This document shows positions 26,011-34,022 of a stretch of DNA of 64,000 bases, piece by piece. Source of the stretch: Stieleria sp. JC731 (GTDB lineage: Bacteria > Planctomycetota > Planctomycetia > Pirellulales > Pirellulaceae); NCBI RefSeq assembly GCF_020966635.1, contig NZ_JAJKFQ010000026.1:225894-289893 (forward strand), read 5' to 3'. The position numbers and the translations under genes were made by a program. Position 1 is the stretch's first letter. Each line of letters begins with the position of its first letter. The notes under the pieces were generated by a model, which saw only the letters and a program-made list of their open reading frames with translations, did not search any database and was not told the origin of the DNA.

Positions 26011-26859
26011 CTACACCAAAGCTTTTTCGAACAGGGCTAACATTCGCGACCAAGCACGCTCGGCCTGCTCTTCGTTATAAACCCGCGTGTCAGGTGGGCA
26101 CCATCCGTGCCCCGCAGGATAGACCTCAATTTCTGCCTTTAGATTCGCGTCGGCAAAAGATTCTTTCAATACCGTCTTCGATTCAGGGTCACGCTCGTCG
26201 TCGTTCTCGGCAATCGCGATCAAGAATTGAGCTTGCATTTTTGGGATCAATCGGTGGGGGCTGTCGGGATTGTCACTGACCAATCCACCACCATGAAAAG
26301 TGCACGCGGCGCCGACACGTGTCGGAACGCTCGCAGCTGTTCGCATCACGATTGGCCCGCCCATGCAGTAACCGGTGGTGCCAACCTTTTTCGCCGTGTC
26401 GACTTCGGGTTGTTGATCCAACCACCCGATGAACGCTTTCGCATCCGTTGCCTGAGTTTCTGGGGTAAGAGATCTCGCCAGCGGGATGACGTCCACAATG
26501 GGTGTGCTCGCACCGTCTTTCGCTGTCGGTGCAGCTTGTTTGCGGTAGAACGGATTGACAACTAAGACGCTGTAACCTGATTCGGCGAGCCGTTGAGCCA
26601 TTTGTCGGAACGCTGGACGCAATCCAAAAATGTCTGGCCAGATCAAGACCGCTGGTGAAGCCCCTGCAGTTGGCGTGACATAAAATGCATCACATTTTCC
26701 GTCGGGTGTCGTGATGGAAACATCGCGACCGGAAACCTCTTTGGCGTCCGCGATCTGCGGAAATAGCATCGCAGCTCCCATACCCGCGGCTGCCATCGCC
26801 CCGAGATCTCGACGCGAGTATTTGGAAAGGTCTTCTTCGAAATGATCTTGATCACACAT
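26011..26859 (-). CDS. Dienelactone hydrolase family protein, Tat-exported
   Basis: This 282-residue alpha/beta hydrolase has a twin-arginine signal near residues 15-40 (SRRDLGAMAAAGMGAAML), so it is probably exported folded. The catalytic triad of the dienelactone hydrolase family is visible: Cys in GYCMGG, Asp in the ENDDERDP segment, and His in AGHGWCPP. The strand before the oxyanion loop reads VLIWPDIFGLRP. The substrate is not predictable from sequence; many relatives act on unrelated esters or lactones. It is followed closely by the DUF188 gene. Confidence 0.9.
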   Translation of the reverse strand: MCDQDHFEEDLSKYSRRDLGAMAAAGMGAAMLFPQIADAKEVSGRDVSITTPDGKCDAFYVTPTAGASPAVLIWPDIFGLRPAFRQMAQRLAESGYSVLVVNPFYRKQAAPTAKDGASTPIVDVIPLARSLTPETQATDAKAFIGWLDQQPEVDTAKKVGTTGYCMGGPIVMRTAASVPTRVGAACTFHGGGLVSDNPDSPHRLIPKMQAQFLIAIAENDDERDPESKTVLKESFADANLKAEIEVYPAGHGWCPPDTRVYNEEQAERAWSRMLALFEKALV

Positions 26860-27024
26860 GTTCGATGGCCAGGGAAAACGAATGAGGCTAACTGGTAAAA
26901 CGACATGTCAGTTTAAGACACTGCCAAGCTTGGTTGCGATCAGGCTCGCTGAACCGCCATTGCTGTACAAAAATCAGCAGGATCGCTGTTGGCGTCAGAG
27001 TGATTGATCGCGATAACGACGGAG

Positions 27025-28113
27025 CTAAATCACCCCGCTCGCGCGAAGGATGGCTTCATGAGTCGCGACGTCATGAGCTGCGTCCCAGCGGAGCGTTTTC
27101 TCTCCCCGAATCACAGCGGCAAGATCGAGGAACTCGGCGTCGTAACGGCCGCTTGGCTTTTGAAAAGAAACGTCCTGAAACCCTTTGCGGTACGTCCCAC
27201 GCGGTTTGGCTAGTCCGAGTCGGCCCTTGGGGTGTGGTTCCAAAGGATTGATTTCGAAGGTTCCTTCGGTTCCCGTCACAGAAAATGAACGGCGAGGGCC
27301 TCCCATCGGGTCAATGTGATTGCATCGAATCGTTGCCAAGGTCTTTGGGTATTCTAAGATAGCGAGCTGGTTATCGGCAAAGTTGTCTTTGGAAGGAAAC
27401 GAACGTCTATTAAATGAACTGACGCCGGTAGGCGGGCCGAGCAGATAAACGACTTGGTCAATCAAGTGACACGCCAGTTCAAACATTCCGCCGCCGGCGT
27501 ACTTTGAAAGGTCAAGTCGCCCCGCGTCATTCATGTATTTACCCATCATCGCATTGATTTCGGTGATCTGGCCAAGCCATCCATCATCAACAATTTGCTT
27601 TGCGAACTCGAAAGCAGGGTTGTACCGAAGCATATAGCCCATCTGAATGGTGCGATTGTTTTGAAGGGCCAAGTCATGTAACCGGCGGCAAGCATCCAGG
27701 TCTTCGCCTGCGGGTTTATCCAAGTGAATGTGTAGATTGTTTTCGATACAGCGTATGGCTGTCGGAACAAGTTCTACTACTTCCGTCTCAACCGCGACGG
27801 CTTGCAAGCCTTGTTGTGCAAACAGTTCGCGTTCGGTCATCCATGGAATGTCTGCGAATGACTCGTGATCACGAAGCTGCGATCGACGCTCTGCGTCCGG
27901 TTCAACAACGCCGACGACTTCGAATACATCGGGGAACTTTCGGATCGCTTGAAGTTTGCCGATCGCGTGTGCATGCTTGGTCCCGATCTGCCCAATCTTG
28001 ATTGGCGATTTGACAGTCGCTGGCTCGGAATCCTTTGCGGTCGCGTTGCTAGTGCATGTGGTGGCAATCGCGGTACCGATTATCCCGAGTGTTTGTCGTC
28101 GGGTTGGTTTCAT
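27025..28113 (-). CDS. Gfo/Idh/MocA family oxidoreductase, Tat-exported
   Basis: This is a 362-residue protein. TRRQTLGIIGTAIATT near the N-terminus is a Tat signal. The Rossmann dinucleotide-binding part follows (IKIGQIGTKHAHA; somewhat degenerate glycine motif), with the HLDKPAGEDLD motif carrying the conserved Lys-Pro. The C-terminal alpha/beta domain contains GGGMFELACHLIDQVVYLLG, typical of the family (Gly-rich, catalytic His). The substrate is probably a sugar or sugar derivative, unknown here. It follows the sulfatase gene by 54 bases on the same strand, suggesting joint use on a sulfated glycan (inference). Confidence 0.88.
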   Translation of the reverse strand: MKPTRRQTLGIIGTAIATTCTSNATAKDSEPATVKSPIKIGQIGTKHAHAIGKLQAIRKFPDVFEVVGVVEPDAERRSQLRDHESFADIPWMTERELFAQQGLQAVAVETEVVELVPTAIRCIENNLHIHLDKPAGEDLDACRRLHDLALQNNRTIQMGYMLRYNPAFEFAKQIVDDGWLGQITEINAMMGKYMNDAGRLDLSKYAGGGMFELACHLIDQVVYLLGPPTGVSSFNRRSFPSKDNFADNQLAILEYPKTLATIRCNHIDPMGGPRRSFSVTGTEGTFEINPLEPHPKGRLGLAKPRGTYRKGFQDVSFQKPSGRYDAEFLDLAAVIRGEKTLRWDAAHDVATHEAILRASGVI

Positions 28114-28167
28114 GTCGTTAACAGCAAGAATAGCGGGTGGGATTTTTGGCGAAGGAAGGCGGCGTCA

Positions 28168-29769
28168 TTATAGTTTCTCTTCGGGCATCGCGGCACCAAC
28201 TCGCATTCGCCATTGTTTTAGCATCGTCCGCATTTCTTCCACTTTGTCGGGCATTGCCTTCGACAAGTCATGCTGTTCCGAAATATCGTCTCGGAGGTTG
28301 AAAAGTTGGACGGAGCCGTTTTCAAAGTACTCTAGTAATTTGAAGTCTCCCATCCGGATCGCACCTCCAGGGCTTTGCATCCCGTGATTGCTGTAGTGTG
28401 GGAAATGCCAATAGATGGCCTCACGCTTCAAATCACCGGTGCCGGTCAAGAGCGGCACAAGGGTTGTTCCGTCGACTTTTGCGGTAAGTGGAGCTTGTGG
28501 GCGAGTGATGTGTTGGATGGTGGGAAAGAAATCGTTGCTAATCACGGGGACATCACAAGTGGTTCCAGGTTTGGTCTTCTGCGGCCAGCGGATCAGTAGT
28601 GGTACCCGTATTCCGCCTTCGTAAAGCCAACCCTTTGCGCCTCGCAGAGGAAGGTTGGACGTTGAATACGCAAGGTCCAGTTTCTCAGGTGAGATTCGTC
28701 GATCAGGGCGACCAAAGTTGGCTGCGGCCATTCCGCCGTTGTCAGAGAAGAAGATGACAACGGTACGTTCCGTCAGGTTAAGTGCATGAAGCTTGTCGAG
28801 CACCCTTCCAAAGCTTTCGTCCATCGATTCGAGCATTGCCGCAAACTGAACATTGTCTTGCCGTTGTTTGATTTTCACCATCTGCTTGGGAAGGACTTTA
28901 TAGCCCGACCAACCGGAGCGATTCAAAAGTTGCAAACGCTCTTCAGCAGTGGTTGCCGACTCTGAATCCGGATTTCCTTCGAGTAGATACGGCTGGTTGT
29001 CTGCACCTGATGCACTGGTATCTTGGGTTTGCGCAGCTTGCAGTTTGCGCTGGTATTTTCGAACAAGGTCATCGCGACCTTGAATCGGATCATGAACCGC
29101 AAAGTGTGATAGGTAGAGGAAAAACGGTTGCTTGGAATTGGTGTCGATAAACCGAAGTGCTTCGTCGGTCAGGCGGTCGGTAAGATAGTCGCCATCATGG
29201 TCTTCCAATCCCTCGAGCTGAAACGGTGCATGATATCCGGCTTTGGGCCAACCTTTGTTCCACCTCGGGACTTGCACATCAAATCCTTGATTCAAGGGCC
29301 CATTGGGATCTTCGCCAAGATGCCATTTTCCGAAGTGTCCCGTTTGATATCCTATTGAACGAAGATGTTCTGCGATGGTGACCTCGTCCAACGGCAGTGC
29401 CGGGCATATGTCCGCGTTCTCAAGCTTTTGAAAGTCGAACTCTTTGCGACCTGGTAGCCAATCTGTCAACTGTAGCTTCGCGGGGTATTTCCCCGTCATG
29501 ATGCTTGCCCGAGTCGGCGAACAAACGTGGCACGCGGCATACGCCGAAGTGAATCGCATGCTTTCAGCTGCAAATTGATCGATGCGAGGAGTTTCGTAGA
29601 ACGAACTGCCGTAACACCCAAGGTCTCGCCAACCCAGGTCGTCAACCAGAAAGAACACGATGTTCGGAAGAGTCGATTCGCTTGTCCCATCTGCAACGGC
29701 TTGTTCCTGATTTGCCAATGAGAAACAAATCGCAAGTACGAATGCGATGTCGCGGATAGCGGCTTTCAT
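28168..29769 (-). CDS. Sulfatase (arylsulfatase family)
   Basis: This is a 533-residue exported sulfatase. The signal peptide covers about residues 1-27 (AFVLAICFSLANQEQAVA). NIVFFLVDDLGWRDLGCYG opens the alkaline-phosphatase fold and supplies metal-binding Asp residues. CSPTRASIMTGKYP contains the CxPxR motif whose Cys becomes formylglycine. Later metal ligands are in FFSDNGG and the HFPHYSN region. The length is normal. Sulfatases are strongly expanded in marine planctomycetes, where they desulfate algal polysaccharides; the exact substrate is not evident. It heads a likely two-gene unit with the oxidoreductase at 27025. Confidence 0.93.
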   Translation of the reverse strand: MKAAIRDIAFVLAICFSLANQEQAVADGTSESTLPNIVFFLVDDLGWRDLGCYGSSFYETPRIDQFAAESMRFTSAYAACHVCSPTRASIMTGKYPAKLQLTDWLPGRKEFDFQKLENADICPALPLDEVTIAEHLRSIGYQTGHFGKWHLGEDPNGPLNQGFDVQVPRWNKGWPKAGYHAPFQLEGLEDHDGDYLTDRLTDEALRFIDTNSKQPFFLYLSHFAVHDPIQGRDDLVRKYQRKLQAAQTQDTSASGADNQPYLLEGNPDSESATTAEERLQLLNRSGWSGYKVLPKQMVKIKQRQDNVQFAAMLESMDESFGRVLDKLHALNLTERTVVIFFSDNGGMAAANFGRPDRRISPEKLDLAYSTSNLPLRGAKGWLYEGGIRVPLLIRWPQKTKPGTTCDVPVISNDFFPTIQHITRPQAPLTAKVDGTTLVPLLTGTGDLKREAIYWHFPHYSNHGMQSPGGAIRMGDFKLLEYFENGSVQLFNLRDDISEQHDLSKAMPDKVEEMRTMLKQWRMRVGAAMPEEKL

Positions 29770-29868
29770 ATTTCACGCACCAGATACACGCTAAAGATAA
29801 AACGCAGAGAGGCGAAGACCGCAGAGATTGCTAAAACTGACCTTCTGTGAGCCTGGAAACACGGTGCC

Positions 29869-29960
29869 TATCATTGTTACATGATTTGCAGTGTTCCGTG
29901 TTGGGTGGAAGATTGAAACACCGAGTAACAGAGATCACGGAGTAGTGACTAGGCTCCGTA
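29869..29960. repeat. 92-bp direct repeat, left copy (flanks toxin-antitoxin pair)
   Basis: These 92 bases align without gaps to 30745-30836, with 12 mismatches by my count (87 percent). The copy includes the core TTGAAACACCGAGTAACAGA of the dispersed palindromic family and ends in TAGGCTCCGTA, six bases before the toxin stop codon. A related short stretch (AACGCAGAGAGGCGAAGA) lies just outside at about 29800. Confidence 0.8.
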
Positions 29961-29965
29961 GAAAT

Positions 29966-30346
29966 CTACCTGCCTCGCTCGGCCGCACTGAGCTTTTTGT
30001 GGAGAAGCTCCACTTCCTTTGCAAGCGTTGGCTCAAGCTCGGCCAAACGCTCTGGTATGTCTTGTGATGCGTGAATCACAGCTAGCACGATGATCGATGC
30101 TTTCTGAAGATCACAAACAAGCAGGTGTTTGTTGACGCGGTAGAAACAGAGGTCGGAGCGAAACTCCGGTTGAGGGCGAAGCAGATCTGGGTGCTCTTGA
30201 ATTCTGATGATCCCTGCTTCCAGATCATCGATGTAGCGTGCAGCAACTTTCTTGCCCCAGTTCTCAATCGAGTACTGCTCAATATCGCTGATTGACGTCA
30301 GCGCGGACTGGGTCAGGGCGAGTCTAAGTGGCTTCTTGGAACTCAC
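29966..30346 (-). CDS. RelE/ParE family toxin
   Basis: This 126-residue protein matches the ParE/RelE toxin pattern: an N-terminal strand (LRLALTQSALTSISDIEQYS), the helix with NWGKKVAARYIDDLEAGI, a PDLLRPQPEFRSDL turn and the C-terminal strand pair FYRVNKHLLVCDLQ..IIVLAVIHASQD. The VLAVIHASQD end is characteristic of ParE-like toxins, which poison DNA gyrase, though mRNA interferase activity cannot be excluded. A charged helical tail of about 30 residues extends beyond the usual length. It overlaps the upstream antitoxin gene by four bases. Confidence 0.88.
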   Translation of the reverse strand: MSSKKPLRLALTQSALTSISDIEQYSIENWGKKVAARYIDDLEAGIIRIQEHPDLLRPQPEFRSDLCFYRVNKHLLVCDLQKASIIVLAVIHASQDIPERLAELEPTLAKEVELLHKKLSAAERGR

Positions 30347-30591
30347 GACTTGGCTTTGTTCATTGCCTTTCGAAGGTCCCCGGTGAACTCCACCGTACGG
30401 CCTTCGATCGCATCACGATAACCAGCAAGGATACTGTCGCGAGCCTCAGCGGCTTCTTTCTTGAGTTTCATCTGTCGCAGAACATCACGCACGAACTCAC
30501 TGGGGGTGGCGTAGAGCGTGCCGTCACCGCAGTTTTCGTCGATGAATGCGCGAAGCTCGTCGGTGAGCGATAAGTTGAGTGAATTTGGCAC
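30343..30591 (-). CDS. ParD-like ribbon-helix-helix antitoxin
   Basis: This 82-residue protein has an N-terminal ribbon-helix-helix DNA-binding segment (SLNLSLTDELRAFIDE, then YATPSEFVRDVLRQMK), the typical ParD pattern, and a charged C-terminal region that would wrap the toxin. It precedes the toxin gene and its TGA/ATG overlap (30343-30346) is the classic coupled arrangement. Antitoxins of this type usually repress their own promoter, which should lie just upstream of 30591; no operator was identified with confidence. Confidence 0.88.
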   Translation of the reverse strand: MPNSLNLSLTDELRAFIDENCGDGTLYATPSEFVRDVLRQMKLKKEAAEARDSILAGYRDAIEGRTVEFTGDLRKAMNKAKS

Positions 30592-30962
30592 TGGATCAGT
30601 CCCCTAGAGGTTGTCTGGTCAGGCTACCACTAATGGCAGTATTTGTCAATATTCGCCACTAGCTCAAGTGTTACCAATCAAAATTCGTCGGAAAGATAGC
30701 CGCCCAAGGTAACCGTTCACCAAAACCGCTATAGACGCGTGGGGTATCACTGCTAAATGATTTACATTGTTCCGTGTTGGGGGGAAGATTGAAACACGGA
30801 ATAGCGGAGATCACGGAATAGAGACTAGGCTCCGTACTCTGCGACCTTCGGGTCTCCGCGTTTATTACCCCGGTTCGTGCCGTTCTCCGTGAACTCTGTT
30901 CCTCGGTGGTTGAAACCTCCGGTCTTGGGCAAGATGTGCTCTCATCATCACGACGCCCAGAT
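30592..30962. other. Intergenic region upstream of the antitoxin, mostly repeat
   Basis: The first 150 bases should hold the toxin-antitoxin promoter on the minus strand; no clear consensus was found. From 30745 on, the space is filled by the right direct repeat and its inverted partner arm (30889-30918). No gene is supported; the open frames here are repeat-derived. Confidence 0.5.
30745..30918. repeat. 92-bp direct repeat, right copy, plus inverted arm
   Basis: 30745-30836 is the right copy of the 92-bp repeat. It is followed by a GACCTTCGGGTC hairpin near 30842 and by a sequence (CTCCGTGAACTCTGTTCCTC, about 30889-30908) complementary to the repeat core, so the whole forms a large imperfect palindrome related to the element at 2804-2928. 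Confidence 0.75.
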
Positions 30963-32381
30963 TCAGATTCGCATCGTCGCGCCAAGGACACGGCGTACTT
31001 CCACTGGGCTGGTTCTACCTGAACGCACCAAGTCCGTCGCAGACTCCCAAATCGATTTCATGCCACTGTCGACGGCGATTCGGTAGGCCGTGCGAGAGTC
31101 CTTGGTGTCCAGGATTTCTGCAGCACGCGTCGCCTCACGAAGCGAGAGAAACTCACTGGCAATGACTCGGCCTTGATAGCCAGTGCCATTGCAGGCTTCG
31201 CAACCGACTGGGACATGACATTCCCCGATGGGCAAGCCATAAAAATCGGCTCCATCGGTCGACATTGTCGAACAGTCGCATAGTTTTCTCAGCAGCCGTT
31301 GGCAGCACAGCCCAATGATGCTGCTACGCAATAGATAGGGTTCAATCCCAAGATCCAGCAGTCGGCTGACCGCAACGACCGTGCTATCGGCATGAAAGCT
31401 GGTCAGCATCAGTTGGCCTGTCAGGCTCGCTTGGATCGCGATCGACGCGGTTTCGGGATCTCGAATTTCTCCGACCATGATCACTTCGGGGTCTTGCCGA
31501 AGCAACGACCGTAGGCCGGATTGAAGTGTAAAGCCTGCCGCGCTGTTGACCTGGCTTTGAGCGACGCCTTGGATCGGGACTTCGATCGGATCTTCCAATG
31601 ACATGAGGTTTCGGCAGCCTTCGGTTTCTCTGGCGAGGTGCCGCAAGGCTGCGTAGAGTGTCGTCGACTTTCCACTTCCGGCCGGCCCGCAAATAATCAG
31701 TGCCCCACTGGTTTCGACCAAGCAGTCTTTCAGTGATGTGGTGACCTCGCGAGTCAAGCCAAGGTCATCCAAATAACGATACTGATCGCCGTGGCCAAAA
31801 AAACGTAGCACCGCGCGTTCACCGTGCAGTGTCGGAAACGTGCTGACGCGGATATCGGTCCCACTGCCACTCATATCGATCCGTCCTTCCTGGGGCACAT
31901 CGCTACGGTAGGTTAATAGGCTGGACAGGACCTTCAAGCGAGAAACGACTGACGAGCTTGCACCGGAAGGAAATTCACCCAGCCGATGTAAAACTCCATC
32001 ACTCCGGAATCGAAGTTCCAGCCCGTGCGAAGTCGGTTGCAAGTGGACGTCACTCGTTCGGATCCGTGCGGCAAAGCTAAGAATCTGGTCGACGAATTCA
32101 GTCGCATAGGCGTCGGTTTCTGGCCTTAGATGCGCGATCCGTTCCAAGATTTGTTCGCGATGGCGTTGCAGATCTCCCGCCTTGTGCTCGGTCGTTTCCG
32201 ACTGCGCTTCGGCGATTCGGTTTGTAGAGTGCGAGCCGGTTTTGGACAGGATGCCCGAGGAGGTTGCCACGGTATTTACGTGATTGGGTGGTGCCTGGGC
32301 TGCGAGGTCGGATGTGGCGATGCCATTGTGAGCGTTTGCTTTACCGAAGTCCCCGAACCATGGTTTTCGAAAGATAGTCAT
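30963..32381 (-). CDS. gspE: Type II secretion/type IV pilus assembly ATPase (GspE/PilB family)
   Basis: This is a 472-residue secretion ATPase. After a poorly conserved N-terminal 100 residues, the core begins with VDQILSFAARIRTSDVHLQP. Walker A is GPAGSGKST near residue 230, the Asp box is MSLEDPIE, Walker B is VIMVGEIRDPETA near 300, and the His box is LTSFHAD. The C-terminal zinc element is reduced: CDC and CEACNGTGYQGR. It powers extension of a pseudopilus or pilus with the GspF-like protein encoded 297 bases upstream on the same strand. The N1 domain found in full-length GspE/PilB is missing or unrecognisable, so the partner may differ from the classical GspL. Confidence 0.88.
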   Translation of the reverse strand: MTIFRKPWFGDFGKANAHNGIATSDLAAQAPPNHVNTVATSSGILSKTGSHSTNRIAEAQSETTEHKAGDLQRHREQILERIAHLRPETDAYATEFVDQILSFAARIRTSDVHLQPTSHGLELRFRSDGVLHRLGEFPSGASSSVVSRLKVLSSLLTYRSDVPQEGRIDMSGSGTDIRVSTFPTLHGERAVLRFFGHGDQYRYLDDLGLTREVTTSLKDCLVETSGALIICGPAGSGKSTTLYAALRHLARETEGCRNLMSLEDPIEVPIQGVAQSQVNSAAGFTLQSGLRSLLRQDPEVIMVGEIRDPETASIAIQASLTGQLMLTSFHADSTVVAVSRLLDLGIEPYLLRSSIIGLCCQRLLRKLCDCSTMSTDGADFYGLPIGECHVPVGCEACNGTGYQGRVIASEFLSLREATRAAEILDTKDSRTAYRIAVDSGMKSIWESATDLVRSGRTSPVEVRRVLGATMRI

Positions 32382-32678
32382 TCACTTACTCGCATCGGTT
32401 TCGTCAAGCCAAGGGGAACACATCGGAACGGGCCCCAAAGTCGACACCTGTGGCAAAAAAGCTTTGCCGCATTGGCAACGATGAGATTGAAGTCCTGGGC
32501 GACTACGTCGCTCTGCGAAGTGACGTTTTTCCAAAGATGCAAATCGAGGTTATTGCAGTTCGCATTTATTAGCTAGCAGTTCATCATGAAGGTGAACGAC
32601 GTAGTCGCCTAAGGCTTCGACCTCATGTTGGTTGTTAGAGTGGTAGGTATTTGAAAAATGAATCAATCAGCATCGGTT

Positions 32679-33734
32679 TCAAATGTCGGTGCGTGGATCA
32701 ATCGCGTTGACCGCCGCATCGCCGATGTTGTTGATATACAACGAGAAGACTCGGAAGATGATCAGGATCAAGACAGCGGCGATCGCTGCCCAGATGATTG
32801 CGGATGCCAGATAAGTGATCAGACCCATCGAACTTCTGACCTGTGTCTTCAAGTGGCTGAAGTGTTTGTCTAATGTTTCGGAAAGTCGTCCCGAAGCCTC
32901 ACCAAGTTCCACTGCTTCGATCGTATCTTTTTGAAACAAACCGCTTTCGTCCATCACGACATGTATTTCTCGGCCCTGGAGAATGGCTTCCTTCGCTACT
33001 TTGGCACGCCCTTCAAATTGAGGTGTTCCGGCGCTTCGGAACGAAAGGTCAACTGCCGACCAAGCATCCAGGCCTGATTCGATTGCCAATGCCAAAGTCT
33101 GCACGAAGCGAGCTTCGGCAAAGATCCGTAGCTTGGGACCAATCACCGGAACGCGAGCCAGCCAATCGAGTGCAAAATTAAACACGCCTCGATTCATCAT
33201 CCATATCAGAGCGAAGATGACTGTAGCAAACACGGCGACCAACATCGCATAGATCATCACGCCACGCTCACCCACAAGTCCGATGCCCAACAGGTCGGTG
33301 TCGGCTTCGCTGGTTGTCGGGACGATCACGCTGGGAAGATAGATCATCAAGCCGATAACAAGCACGGCGATCATCAACTGGATCATTGGCCAGATGATTG
33401 AATTAACGAAGATGCGACGAAAGTCAGCGAGTTGTTGATAATACTCGGCCAAACGATCGAGAACTCGGTCGAGTCGACCGGCGCGTTCACCCGCTTCGAC
33501 CATCTGTCCGAAGTGATCGGGAAAGTAATTCCCCTGTGCTTTGATCGCATCTGCCAGGGAACCGCCTTTTTGCACATGGTCTGCCACCGACTTCATGTGG
33601 CGACCGTAGTTACTTCCGTGATTTTCAGCTTCACGTGCGAAGACTCGGTGTGGATCGAGTCCGACTTCGAAGGAGACACCCACGCGTTCGCACAAGGTGC
33701 TAAGTGTCTGCGGTTTGATGCGGCCGGCCAGCAC
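32679..33734 (-). CDS. gspF: Type II secretion/pilus inner-membrane platform protein (GspF/PilC family)
   Basis: This is a 351-residue protein of the GspF family, the platform that couples the ATPase to filament assembly in the inner membrane. Two homologous cytoplasmic helical domains are visible, each with the GxSLADAI/FP..F..MVEAGE signature: KGGSLADAIKAQGNYFPDHF with MVEAGERAGRL, and the second as SGLDAWSAVDLS with AVELGEASGRL. Transmembrane helices lie at about residues 113-135, 160-180 and 315-340. The start is GTG at 33734. The pair with GspE but without secretin or pseudopilin genes nearby suggests a minimal or scattered system; a prepilin peptidase gene lies at 45244. Confidence 0.9.
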   Translation of the reverse strand: MLAGRIKPQTLSTLCERVGVSFEVGLDPHRVFAREAENHGSNYGRHMKSVADHVQKGGSLADAIKAQGNYFPDHFGQMVEAGERAGRLDRVLDRLAEYYQQLADFRRIFVNSIIWPMIQLMIAVLVIGLMIYLPSVIVPTTSEADTDLLGIGLVGERGVMIYAMLVAVFATVIFALIWMMNRGVFNFALDWLARVPVIGPKLRIFAEARFVQTLALAIESGLDAWSAVDLSFRSAGTPQFEGRAKVAKEAILQGREIHVVMDESGLFQKDTIEAVELGEASGRLSETLDKHFSHLKTQVRSSMGLITYLASAIIWAAIAAVLILIIFRVFSLYINNIGDAAVNAIDPRTDI

Positions 33735-34022
33735 GTTGCTATCTCATCATTGATTCGGATTTTTGCGCGGCGAGCTGTCGATCCGATTCGACGTCAACAA
33801 CCGTGGATAATCCGAACTGCATTGAAACGAGGAGGACGCCTTCCGTCCGAACTGAGATTCGGCCGGGTACTGGCGTTGTTCATGCAGGATAACAATTCGA
33901 CCCTTCGATTATGTAAAGAAGCAGCGAAGGTCAGGTGCGCCTTCAATGAATGCTTTTTTATCGAATGTCTACGCCCACCCGATCGGTAGTGTGGGCGACA
34001 AGTCGTCTTATTCGACGCGCGC

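Noticed and set aside
29869-30836. CRISPR array or insertion-sequence ends
   Set aside because: Only two repeat copies 876 bases apart with genes between; no spacers, no transposase and no clear terminal inverted repeats bounding a transposase.
30671-30991. 106-residue minus-strand frame
   Set aside because: Made almost wholly of the dispersed palindromic repeat and overlapping the end of gspE.
33432-33989. 185-residue plus-strand frame
   Set aside because: It lies antisense to gspF and the following spacer; the GspF motifs are clear on the other strand.
33972-33997. Terminator for homoserine dehydrogenase
   Set aside because: CGCCCAC/GTGGGCG forms a 7-bp hairpin but lies between gspF and the hom 3' end, some distance from a T-run, so the evidence is too weak.
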